Source: FEN-727 sp036508635
GTDB lineage: Bacteria > Actinomycetota > Geothermincolia > Fen-727 > Anoxymicrobiaceae
Assembly: GCA_036508635.1 (NCBI GenBank)
Contig: DATCGY010000251.1
Coordinates: 1-9,093 of the forward strand
DNA length: 9,093 nt
Direction: 5' to 3'
Positions 1 through 6,333 of the stretch are shown here, in pieces; the first letter of the stretch is position 1, and each line of letters opens with the position of its first letter. A program made the translations under genes and the position numbers. The notes under the pieces were generated by a model. It searched no databases and was not told the origin of the DNA. It saw only the letters and a list, made by a program, of their open reading frames with translations.

Positions 1-1328
1 TTGAGCTTCTTCGCCTCCTCGATGAGCCACGGCCTGAACTTCGGGTGGGCGATCGATGTGAGTTCCATCGCGCGCTCACGGATGTTCTTGCCGTGGAGGT
101 AGGCGATGCCGTACTCGGTCACCACGTAGTGGATGTCGCCCCGCGTGAGCGTGACGCCGGCGCCCTCCAGGATGGAGGGCAGTATCCTGGACACGTCGCC
201 CTCGCTGGTCGTGGCCGTCGACGGAAGGGCTAGGATGGTCTTGCCGCCGGGCGAGAGCACCGCGCCCCGCATGAAGTCCGCCTGCCCCCCGACGCCGCTG
301 TAGAAGACCTTGCCAAGGGACTCGGCCGTCGCCTGCCCGGTGAGGTCTATCTGCAGCGCCGCGTTTATCGCTACCATCTTGTTGTTCCGTGCGATGTTCA
401 GAGGGTTGTTGGTGTAGTCGATAGGCCTGAACTCGATGTTCGGGTTGTCGTTTATGAACTCGTACACCGCCTGTGTCCCCATGCAGAAAGTCGCGACCGT
501 CTTGCCCCGGTTGACGTTCTTCCAGGAGTTGTCGACAACTCCTTTCTTGATGAGTTCCACGATGCCGTCGGAGAGCAGCTCGGTGTGCACCCCGAGGTGC
601 TTCTTTTCCTCGAGGTTCGCGAGGATGGCGTTCGGGAGGCTGCCGTACCCGATCTGGATCGTGTCGCCGTCCTCGACGATTCGCGCCACGTACTTGCCTA
701 TCTCGCGCGCCAGCTCGTCCGAGACCATCGGCTTGTACTCGAGGAGCGGCTCGTCGCGGTAGACGATGAAGTCAATATCCCTGACGTGTATGAAAGTGTC
801 CCCGTGGACGCGCGGCATGCGCGGGTTTACCTGGGTTATGACCACCTTCGCGTTCTCGACGGCGGCCTTGGATATGTCGACGCTCACTCCGAGGCTCATA
901 AAGCCGTTGTTGTCGGGTGGCGAAGTCTGGATGAGCGCGACGTCGATAGGGATGTACCTCCGGTAGAAAAGCTCGGGCACCTGCGACAGGAATATAGGAG
1001 TGTAGTCCGCCAGCCCCGCGTTGACCGCGTCCCTCGTGTTGTCGCCGATAAAGAAAGAGTTGTGCCTGAACTGCCTCTTGAACTTGTCCTCGTCGTACGG
1101 GGCTACTCCCATCGTCCACACGTGGAAGACCTCGGTATCGAAAAACGCCTTCGGGTGGGCGTCGACGTACTCGGCAAGCGCCGCTATGAGGTACTGGGGC
1201 TCCCCGCAACCGGTGCTGACGAACAGGTGATCTCCCCGGCGTATTGAATCGAACACCTTTTCTTCCGGCGCGAACTTATCCGGGTATAATTTCTTTATCT
1301 CCTCGAGTGTAGCTACGTAGCGCTCCAT
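1..1328 (-). CDS. Acetyl-CoA hydrolase/transferase family CoA-transferase (4-hydroxybutyrate CoA-transferase-like), 3' end cut by window
   Basis: Translated from the ATG at 1328 this gives 442 residues running off the window edge. The family is usually about 430-450 residues, so only a few C-terminal residues are probably missing. The start is supported by GGAGG at 1339-1343 (minus strand). Near residue 250 is LGVHTELLSDG, which matches the family motif whose Glu forms the glutamyl-CoA thioester in 4-hydroxybutyrate and butyryl-CoA:acetate CoA-transferases. Other family blocks are QIGYGSLPNAIL, the GQATAES segment, and the C-terminal EYGIAYLHGKNIRERA followed by SIAHPKFRPWL. Such enzymes move CoA between short-chain acyl-CoA and an acid such as acetate, in the cytoplasm, with no ATP cost. 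The substrate cannot be read from the sequence; a hydrolase is less likely but possible. It lies downstream of the SDR gene on the same strand, 117 bp away, with a possible promoter of its own. Confidence 0.9.
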   Translation of the reverse strand, partial: MERYVATLEEIKKLYPDKFAPEEKVFDSIRRGDHLFVSTGCGEPQYLIAALAEYVDAHPKAFFDTEVFHVWTMGVAPYDEDKFKRQFRHNSFFIGDNTRDAVNAGLADYTPIFLSQVPELFYRRYIPIDVALIQTSPPDNNGFMSLGVSVDISKAAVENAKVVITQVNPRMPRVHGDTFIHVRDIDFIVYRDEPLLEYKPMVSDELAREIGKYVARIVEDGDTIQIGYGSLPNAILANLEEKKHLGVHTELLSDGIVELIKKGVVDNSWKNVNRGKTVATFCMGTQAVYEFINDNPNIEFRPIDYTNNPLNIARNNKMVAINAALQIDLTGQATAESLGKVFYSGVGGQADFMRGAVLSPGGKTILALPSTATTSEGDVSRILPSILEGAGVTLTRGDIHYVVTEYGIAYLHGKNIRERAMELTSIAHPKFRPWLIEEAKKL

Positions 1329-1400
1329 TGCGATTGCGCCTCCAGGCTCGTGGTCTAAGGCGGGTCATGGGACGGCCGGGTCACCCATCTTGGTACCCCG

Positions 1401-1418
1401 GGCGCCCTTCCGGGCGCC
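1401..1418 (-). terminator. GC-rich hairpin with GNRA-type tetraloop between SDR and CoA-transferase genes
   Basis: A perfect 7-bp stem (GGCGCCC with GGGCGCC) closes a 4-base loop that reads GGAA on the minus strand, fitting the stable GNRA tetraloop rule. It lies 28 bases past the SDR stop and about 73 bases before the CoA-transferase ATG, both on the minus strand. No U-tract follows on the minus strand, so a classical intrinsic terminator is not supported. It could be a pause, attenuator, mRNA 3'-end stabiliser or 5'-UTR structure. Confidence 0.35.
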
Positions 1419-1428
1419 GCACCTTTCT

Positions 1429-1434
1429 ATTATA
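1429..1434 (-). promoter_or_regulatory. Possible -10 box for the CoA-transferase gene
   Basis: The minus strand reads a consensus TATAAT just after the SDR stop. TTGACC overlaps the SDR stop (1444-1449) but sits only 9 bases upstream, too close for a normal -35 element. If used, transcription would start near 1422 and the 5' UTR would begin with the hairpin at 1401-1418. The call rests on the -10 match and location only. Confidence 0.25.
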
Positions 1435-1445
1435 GGAATGGATGG

Positions 1446-2237
1446 TCAATCCTCTCTTTCCACCGTTCTCAACAGTACGTACCGGATCCTGCGCGGCATC
1501 GCCGAGACCATGCTAGCCAGCAATCGGTTCTTGGCGCCGGGAACGCAGACGACCCTACCCTTCTCGAGACAGGCGAACGACTCTTCAACAACGTCCTCTG
1601 CTGACATCCAGACACGCTCGGGCACGCCTTCGCGCGCCACGCCGGCGGCGTCGTGGAATCCCGTGTGGGTGTATCCGGGGCAGAGCGCCTGCACCCTGAT
1701 GCCTTTTATCCCCGCAAGGGCGAGCTCCTGGACGATGCCCTCCGTAAGGCTAACGAGGTAGGCCTTGGTGGCGTTGTAGTTCGCGTTGTACGGGCTCGGT
1801 AGGATGCCGGCCATTGAGCTTACGTTGATGATCGTGCCACGGCCGCGGTTCCGCATGACGTCGAGAGCGCCCCGGGTCAAGCGCAGGGTGGCGATGTCGT
1901 GGACTCGCACCATGTCGACCTGGCTCTCGATATCAGCGTCGATGTACTTCTCGTGGGTCGTGAAGCCGGCGTTGTTTATCAGCATCTCGAGCGAGGACGA
2001 GCTCCGAACGAGGTCAAACAGGCGGTCGACGTCCGCATCTCTGGAGAGGTCCGCCGGCTCGACCGATACCGACACCCGGTGCGTCTCGCTCAGTTGCATG
2101 GCGATATCCAGAAGGAGCTGTTTTCTGCGGGCAACGAGGACGAGGTCGAACCCGTCGCGCGCGAGCCTCCTGGCGTAGGCCTCGCCGATACCGCTCGATG
2201 CGCCCGTCACGACGGCCAGCTTTCCGGCACCGTTCAT
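1446..2237 (-). CDS. SDR family NAD(P)-dependent oxidoreductase
   Basis: This is a 263-residue classical short-chain dehydrogenase, a normal length for the family. The cofactor-binding TGASSGIG lies at residues 11-18, NNAG at 88-91, the catalytic Ser in NVSS at about 140-141, and Tyr154/Lys158 in YNATK. The ARR after beta-strand 2 (residues 36-38) suggests NADP(H) preference. The PGYTHTGFH segment (187-195) follows the usual PG motif of the substrate loop. The family reduces ketones or oxidises alcohols in the cytoplasm; the substrate is not readable. The ATG at 2237 is preceded by a G-rich stretch (GGGGGTGG) that is a mediocre ribosome site. A TATACT on the minus strand at 2284-2289 could be its -10 box, but no good -35 was found. 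Its neighbours suggest, but do not prove, a role in acyl or alcohol metabolism. Confidence 0.93.
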   Translation of the reverse strand: MNGAGKLAVVTGASSGIGEAYARRLARDGFDLVLVARRKQLLLDIAMQLSETHRVSVSVEPADLSRDADVDRLFDLVRSSSSLEMLINNAGFTTHEKYIDADIESQVDMVRVHDIATLRLTRGALDVMRNRGRGTIINVSSMAGILPSPYNANYNATKAYLVSLTEGIVQELALAGIKGIRVQALCPGYTHTGFHDAAGVAREGVPERVWMSAEDVVEESFACLEKGRVVCVPGAKNRLLASMVSAMPRRIRYVLLRTVERED

Positions 2238-2314
2238 CTAAGCCACCCCCGGACAAGAATGGTGCGAACCATGGTCACAATCTAGTATATCCTCATACAT
2301 GAAGGTGGATACAC

Positions 2315-2526
2315 ATGGACATCATCAAACCAGTACAGAGGGACAGTGACCTGGAGGCAGCAGCGCGCGTCGTACGGGCCGCATTCGCGACGGTCGCGGC
2401 GGAGTTCGACCTTACGCCCGAGAACTGTCCCACTCACGCGTCGTTTGTGACTGCCGAGCAACTGGCTGCGATGGGCGAAAAGGGAGCGGAGCTACGGTCC
2501 GCATCATGGAAAAAGAGCTGGAATGA
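2315..2526 (+). pseudogene. GNAT-family N-acetyltransferase remnant with internal deletion and frame change
   Basis: The reading frame from ATG 2315, with a strong ribosome site (GAAGGTGGA, 2301-2309), starts like a GNAT protein. Residues 1-60 include LEAAARVVRAAFATVAAEF and PENCPTHASFVTAEQLAA, which I recall from a GNAT subfamily of about 150-170 residues. After GAEL (about 2490) the resemblance ends. In the next frame, 2491-2526 encodes ATVRIMEKELE and a stop, which looks like the usual GNAT C-terminus (a FTV-x-x-MEK-L type ending). The simplest reading is that the central acetyl-CoA-binding part (the R/Q-x-x-G-x-G/A region) was lost and the ends joined out of frame. The undisturbed frame continues to 2599 as a 94-residue product with a tail I do not recognise, overlapping the end of the next gene by 4 bases. 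It is unlikely to bind acetyl-CoA. The family call is from memory of motifs, not a search. Confidence 0.6.
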
Positions 2527-2595
2527 AGGTTACAACCGCTACCTCAGCTTAACTGGTATAGAGAGATCCCGAATTAATAACCCGCAGCCGTCCCC

Positions 2596-3264
2596 TTAGC
2601 GGCTCTTGCCTCCGCGTCGGGAGATCTCGAGAGCTTTCGCGTCCAGTTGCTCGGAGTACCTCTTCCATTCGGATTTCTCGTCTTGCGACGCGCGCCAGAT
2701 GACGAAGCGGCACGTGTCCGCGCCGGCGGGGATGGTCTGGGTAAACCGCACCTGCCAGTCGGAGAGCCAGCCGCGCTCCGCGGCGGCATCGAGCATGCCC
2801 TGTACGAAGTTTCTCTGCACGCGACAATCGAAGGCGCTGTAGCAGTCCTGGTGAGGGCACCAGAGTATATCGAAGCTGACCTCATCCTCCGAGTCTATCC
2901 TGGGGTCTTCGAGCGACGCGTATGCAATGCGGTTGATGACGGTCGCGAAGAAGCTGACGGCTTCCGCCTCCGACATGCCCTCAGGCTTTTCTATACCGGC
3001 GAGGATCTGCCTGCCGACGTCTAACCCTACCTTTCGAAGGGCTTCAGTCACAACGCGCTGTCCCTCTTCGCCGAACTTCTTCTCACAATCCTTGAGAATC
3101 TGTATGACGGCCATGGCCTGCATGGTTCCCCACTGCCACAGTACCGCCGGGTCGAAGTCGGTCTTGTCCAGCACCTCTTCGCGCAGGCGCTTCACCCCCC
3201 TCTCGTAAGGTTGATTGAAGCTGAACTGCTTCCAGGACGGTTCGTTGCGATTCTGCCAGTGCAT
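2596..3264 (-). CDS. L-2-amino-thiazoline-4-carboxylic acid (ATC) hydrolase-like protein
   Basis: The product has 222 residues, with ATG at 3264 preceded by a near-perfect AAGGAGG (3271-3277) at a 6-base spacing. The N-terminal half is helical, with two acidic/basic helices around residues 45-90. The C-terminal half carries a cysteine-rich block, WCPHQDCYSAFDC at 135-147, and a final Cys in ADTCRFVIW (182-190). This layout fits the ATC hydrolase family, named for an enzyme of the cysteine-forming route from 2-aminothiazoline carboxylate. Most genomic members have no known substrate, so the thiazoline reaction should not be assumed. No signal peptide or membrane segment is visible. The tail (about 195-222) is charged and probably variable. 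The gene stands 189 bp downstream of the acyl-CoA synthetase on the same strand, possibly as a separate transcript because of the hairpin and G-rich tract between them. Confidence 0.65.
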   Translation of the reverse strand: MHWQNRNEPSWKQFSFNQPYERGVKRLREEVLDKTDFDPAVLWQWGTMQAMAVIQILKDCEKKFGEEGQRVVTEALRKVGLDVGRQILAGIEKPEGMSEAEAVSFFATVINRIAYASLEDPRIDSEDEVSFDILWCPHQDCYSAFDCRVQRNFVQGMLDAAAERGWLSDWQVRFTQTIPAGADTCRFVIWRASQDEKSEWKRYSEQLDAKALEISRRGGKSR

Positions 3265-3365
3265 GGAGCGCCTCCTTGCATGTGATTTACGGCACCGGCA
3301 TTATGTTAGCATTCAAGAAGGCATCTTCCGCGACCCAATTCGGGATTGCACCATCGAAGTAATGG

Positions 3366-3391
3366 GAGCCGGGCCTGGAGAGACCCGGCTC
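3366..3391. repeat. Perfect 8-bp inverted repeat (hairpin) upstream of the ATC-hydrolase-like gene
   Basis: GAGCCGGG and CCCGGCTC form a perfect 8-bp stem around a 10-base loop. It lies between the synthetase stop and the ATC-hydrolase-like start, about 100 bases before the latter. No run of T follows on either strand, so it is not a standard intrinsic terminator. It may still end or pause minus-strand transcription or be a regulator site. A weak CATAAT lies further downstream on the minus strand (3300-3305) without a good -35 box. Confidence 0.4.
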
Positions 3392-3419
3392 AAGAAATGC
3401 ATTGTCCCTTCCTCCTGGA

Positions 3420-3441
3420 GGGGGGAGGGTCGGGGAGGGGG
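3420..3441 (+). other. G-quadruplex-forming motif just downstream of the acyl-CoA synthetase stop
   Basis: The plus strand has four G-runs of 6, 3, 4 and 5 separated by loops of A, TC and A, which fits the G3+N1-7 rule with very short loops. It begins 13 bases beyond the synthetase stop, which is on the minus strand, so the G-rich strand is the template for that gene. It could stall polymerase or contribute to transcript ending. The surrounding pyrimidine/purine-biased tract (from about 3405) also resembles C/G-biased dispersed intergenic repeats seen in many genomes, but only one copy is in this window. Confidence 0.5.
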
Positions 3442-3453
3442 TGGCGCTAACGC

Positions 3454-5136
3454 CTATCCTCCCATCATGGTTTTGAGCTCGCGCTTGAGGATCTTGCCTA
3501 CGCCGCTCGTCGGAAGCTCGTCCATGAACTCTACGGTCTTGGGTACCTTGTAAGGCGCCACGTTGTCGCGCATGTAGGCGATGATCTTAGCCTTCTCGGC
3601 GTCGTCCGCCTTTATGCCGCTCTTGAGGACGATTGCCGCAACGACGCGCTCAGAGCCCGGGCGGTCGGGGTCGGGTACCCCGAGGGTAGCGGCGAGGTCG
3701 ATGTCGGGATGCTTCGCGAGTACGTCGTCCAACTCACGTGTGAATACCTTAAACCCGGAGATGTTCACCATGTCCTTTACCCGGTCGACAATGTAGAAGT
3801 AGCCTTCCTCGTCCATCTTTGCCACATCACCGGTGAACATCCACCCGTCGCGGACGGCGTTTGCCGTCTCCTCGGGCTGCTCGAAGTAACCGTCCATGAG
3901 CTGCGGGCCCCTGATAGCGATCTCACCGGGTTCGCCCGGGGCTGCCAGCTCACCCGTCGCCGGGTCGACCAGCTTGAACTCGGTACCGGGCAGCGGCATG
4001 CCTATCGACGAGGCCTTCTTCTTGCCGAACCTCGGGTTGCAGCACGTGACCGGTGAGGTCTCGGTCATGCCGTACAGCTCGATGAAGTTGGGGCCGATGA
4101 TGCTCTCCAGCTCGGCGATGTTCTCCGGCGGGAACGGTGCGGCCGCGCTGAGGCAGAAATACAGGTTGCTCAGGTCGAGCGCCTTGAACTCCGGCTGCTT
4201 CATCAGCTCGAAGAACACTGTTGGGACATTTATAACTGTGTTCGGCTTGTACTTCTCCAGTTGCTCGATGAGGAAGTGAGAGTCCCTCGGGTCTGGCACG
4301 CAGATCTGCGTCGCGCCGTTGGTCATTGTGAACCCGCCCATCGCCAAACCCGCGATATGGAACAGCGGGAACGCCGAAAGCGCGACGATTTCGGGCTTGA
4401 GATCGAGGTAGGTAAGCGTCTGGAGCCTGTTGGACATGTAGCTCTTCTGCGTCAGCATGGCTCCCTTGGCGGGCCCGGTGGTGCCGCCCGTGTACATCAG
4501 GAAGATCATGTCATCCATGGTCCGCTTTACCTCGACGCGGTCGCTCGGCATGCCTTTCAGCGCGTCCATGAAGCGGACGACGTTCTTGCCCGGCAGCGGG
4601 GTCACTTCGCCCGTCGGGATCTTCTTGAGCAGTTTGCCTAGAACGCGCTTTACCCCGGGGAGAAAATCGGCGATCTCCGTGACAATAACCGTGGAGACGT
4701 TCGTCTTGTCGGCCACCTCGGCGATCTTTTCGAACATCAGGTCGATCGATATGATCGCCTTCGCTCCCGAGTCGTTGATCTGATGCTCCATCTCGGGAGC
4801 CGTGAGAAGGGGGCTGAGCCCCGTCGAGACGCACCCGGCCTTCTGTACGGCAATGACCCCGATATAATGCGCGGGTACGTTCGGCATGTGAAGGCCGATA
4901 ACGTCGTCGGGCTTGAGCCCACTCTTGATCAGGTATGCCGCGAGCTGGTTGGAGAGCAGGTCCATCTCTCGGAAGGTTATTTTCTTGTCCATATAGATCA
5001 ACGCGGGTTTGTCCGCGTACTTTGCGGCTGTCTCACGGAATTTCTCGGCGAACGTCTTGCTTTCGAACTCGAGAGTGGGAGGGACGTTCTTGTCGTAGTT
5101 CTTGAGCCATGGCTTTTCCGAGTAGATGTCGCTCAT
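3454..5136 (-). CDS. Long-chain fatty-acid--CoA ligase (AMP-forming, FadD-like)
   Basis: This 560-residue protein is a full-length member of the acyl/aryl-CoA synthetase (ANL) family. The P-loop MYTGGTTGPAKG is at residues 214-225, ELYGMTETSP (AMP-binding) at 353-362, and TGDVAKMDEEGYFYIVDR (hinge) at 435-452. LPTSGVGK places the C-terminal catalytic Lys at residue 548. It would turn a carboxylic acid, ATP and CoA into acyl-CoA, AMP and pyrophosphate in the cytoplasm or at the inner membrane face. Chain length cannot be read; medium-chain or aryl acids remain possible. The A8 region reads GFKVFTRELDDVL where most relatives have GFKVFPREVEEVL, a mild variant. The ATG at 5136 has AAAGGAG (5143-5149) at about 6 bases. 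It is divergent from the hydrolase/dehydrogenase pair on the other side, suggesting a shared control region. Confidence 0.93.
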   Translation of the reverse strand: MSDIYSEKPWLKNYDKNVPPTLEFESKTFAEKFRETAAKYADKPALIYMDKKITFREMDLLSNQLAAYLIKSGLKPDDVIGLHMPNVPAHYIGVIAVQKAGCVSTGLSPLLTAPEMEHQINDSGAKAIISIDLMFEKIAEVADKTNVSTVIVTEIADFLPGVKRVLGKLLKKIPTGEVTPLPGKNVVRFMDALKGMPSDRVEVKRTMDDMIFLMYTGGTTGPAKGAMLTQKSYMSNRLQTLTYLDLKPEIVALSAFPLFHIAGLAMGGFTMTNGATQICVPDPRDSHFLIEQLEKYKPNTVINVPTVFFELMKQPEFKALDLSNLYFCLSAAAPFPPENIAELESIIGPNFIELYGMTETSPVTCCNPRFGKKKASSIGMPLPGTEFKLVDPATGELAAPGEPGEIAIRGPQLMDGYFEQPEETANAVRDGWMFTGDVAKMDEEGYFYIVDRVKDMVNISGFKVFTRELDDVLAKHPDIDLAATLGVPDPDRPGSERVVAAIVLKSGIKADDAEKAKIIAYMRDNVAPYKVPKTVEFMDELPTSGVGKILKRELKTMMGG

Positions 5137-5457
5137 GCTGCTCTCCTTTCACGGCTGCACGCCATGCGGACTTGGTGAAACGTAGAGGGGCTGCTTTCGG
5201 ACAATAGACCTGCCGGGCACGCGGAGACACTTTACGCCGTTTCCTTCAGCCGGTATATCAAGGTGTCCCTGATTTATCGTTAGCGCCGGAATCCCATCAC
5301 GCCTCCAGCGCGTTGTACCGCCTGGCTCCAGGAAAGCCGAGAGAATAATATCTCAAATCGCTTGCCCTGTCACCATTCAAACGAGGCGCATTTGACAGCG
5401 GCGCCCGGTTGTATGATCAATGGAACTATGTGCGGAAATCAATGGGAGGGCGAAGCC
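5137..5457. other. Divergent intergenic region between acyl-CoA synthetase and hydrolase genes
   Basis: These 321 bases hold no convincing gene. The right end carries the ribosome site and promoter-like elements of the hydrolase gene; the left end carries the synthetase ribosome site. A frame from 5362 reads into the hydrolase but its first 32 codons (rich in H, C, N and small residues) lack family resemblance and overlap the promoter. No clear -35/-10 pair was found for the minus-strand synthetase. A small GAGA/TCTC inverted repeat surrounds an AT-rich core near 5342-5355. Confidence 0.5.
5392..5417 (+). promoter_or_regulatory. Candidate promoter for the hydrolase/dehydrogenase pair
   Basis: A consensus TTGACA (5392-5397) and TATGAT (5412-5417, one mismatch to TATAAT) lie on the plus strand. 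The spacer is 14 bases, shorter than the ideal 17. Transcription would start near 5424, leaving a short leader of about 34 bases before the GTG at 5458. Its position argues against a translation start at 5362. Confidence 0.4.
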
Positions 5458-6273
5458 GTGATCGAAATCGACGAGTTTGAAGAAGTCACCTGTATAAAGA
5501 TGAGTATCGAGGCCGAAGGCAGGCCGGTATACTGGGTGGCCGCATACCTCGTCGATGGACTCCTTATCGACACCGGTTGTGCACACACCGCTGCCGAGTT
5601 CACCGAATACCTCGAGGACCGGCGGCTCGACCTGGTGGTCAACACCCATTACCACGAGGACCACATCGGAGCGAACAAACTGATAGCCGAGCGATATGGA
5701 GTGCAGATCTTCGCGCATCCGGACTCTGTGTCTCAGATCGGCACCGTCCCGAAGCTGAACCCGTACCAGGAGTACGTGTGGGGGTATCCGGAGCCGTCCA
5801 GAGTCCTGCCACTGGGCGATATGATCAAGACCGGTAACTTCAGGTTCGAGGTGGTAGAGACCGGCGGCCACAGCGAGGGTCACGTGGCACTCTTCGAGCG
5901 CGATCATGGGTGGTGTTTTTCCGGTGACATCTTTATCACCGAAAAGCCCAAGGTCATCAGGGCGGACGAAGACGCCAGAGGCTTGATCGCGTCAACGCTC
6001 AAGCTGGCCGCGCTTCCGTCTGAGCGGCTGGTACTGTTCACCTCGATGGGCAAGATCATCCCTGATGGGCGCAAAGCCCTGCTGTCATGCGCGGGATACC
6101 TCGAGGAGCTGGGCGATCAGGTACGGTCGCTGGCTGACGACGGTCTGGCTCCCTCTGAGATCCGCGAGCGCATCTTTGGAACCGGGAGTTCGCTTGCGGC
6201 GTTGACCGGTGGGCACTTCAGCTCGGACAACCTGATTGCGTCGCTGTTCAGGCCGGACGGTGGGCATGCATAA
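5458..6273 (+). CDS. Metallo-beta-lactamase-fold hydrolase
   Basis: Starting at GTG 5458, with GGGAGGG (5444-5450) at 7 bases, the product is 271 residues. Family motifs are LIDTG (36-40), the metal-binding THYHEDH (63-69: His64, His66, Asp68, His69), GGHSEGH (136-142; His138 expected as a ligand) and SGD (Asp157). The usual final histidine, normally in a GH-G/P turn around residues 195-200, appears absent: the region reads TSMGKIIPDG. A late GGHFSSDNLI (251-260) could supply a histidine or belong to the substrate site. So one metal site is clear and the second may be incomplete. The fold covers thioesterases, lactonases, glyoxalase II and others; the neighbouring CoA genes make a thioester or ester substrate plausible (inference). 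The upstream in-frame extension to 5362 is rejected because it spans the promoter-like elements. The gene is 56 bases ahead of the dehydrogenase, likely in one operon. Confidence 0.88.
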   Translation: MIEIDEFEEVTCIKMSIEAEGRPVYWVAAYLVDGLLIDTGCAHTAAEFTEYLEDRRLDLVVNTHYHEDHIGANKLIAERYGVQIFAHPDSVSQIGTVPKLNPYQEYVWGYPEPSRVLPLGDMIKTGNFRFEVVETGGHSEGHVALFERDHGWCFSGDIFITEKPKVIRADEDARGLIASTLKLAALPSERLVLFTSMGKIIPDGRKALLSCAGYLEELGDQVRSLADDGLAPSEIRERIFGTGSSLAALTGGHFSSDNLIASLFRPDGGHA

Positions 6274-6333
6274 ATGAAACGTATCAGTCCAGCGGTGCAA
6301 CTTTCCAACCACGACTGCGGGAGGTTGAGATGA
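6274..6333 (+). other. 19-codon ORF bridging the hydrolase and dehydrogenase genes (possible coupling ORF)
   Basis: An ATG begins directly after the hydrolase stop (TAAATG). Its reading frame of 19 codons ends with a TGA that overlaps the dehydrogenase ATG as ATGA (6330-6333). It has no strong ribosome site of its own, and the dehydrogenase's site (GGGAGG) lies inside its end. It could pass ribosomes from the hydrolase to the dehydrogenase. In 56 bases such a frame can also occur by chance, so confidence is low. Confidence 0.2.

Noticed and set aside
585..1247. Long plus-strand ORF of 220 residues
   Set aside because: It is antisense to the CoA-transferase, which has clear family motifs and a ribosome site. 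Its composition (rich in R, V, D, L) is that of a shadow frame in GC-rich DNA.
2268..2275. ACCATGGT palindrome in the SDR/GNAT divergent region
   Set aside because: An 8-bp palindrome with no symmetric flanks or second copy is too common to call an operator.
2299..2349. Short ORF starting at an ATG just before the GNAT remnant
   Set aside because: It has 16 codons in another frame, and its ATG overlaps the GNAT remnant's ribosome site; nothing supports translation.
5377..5907. 176-residue minus-strand ORF
   Set aside because: It is antisense to the MBL-fold hydrolase and shows no recognisable motif or ribosome site.
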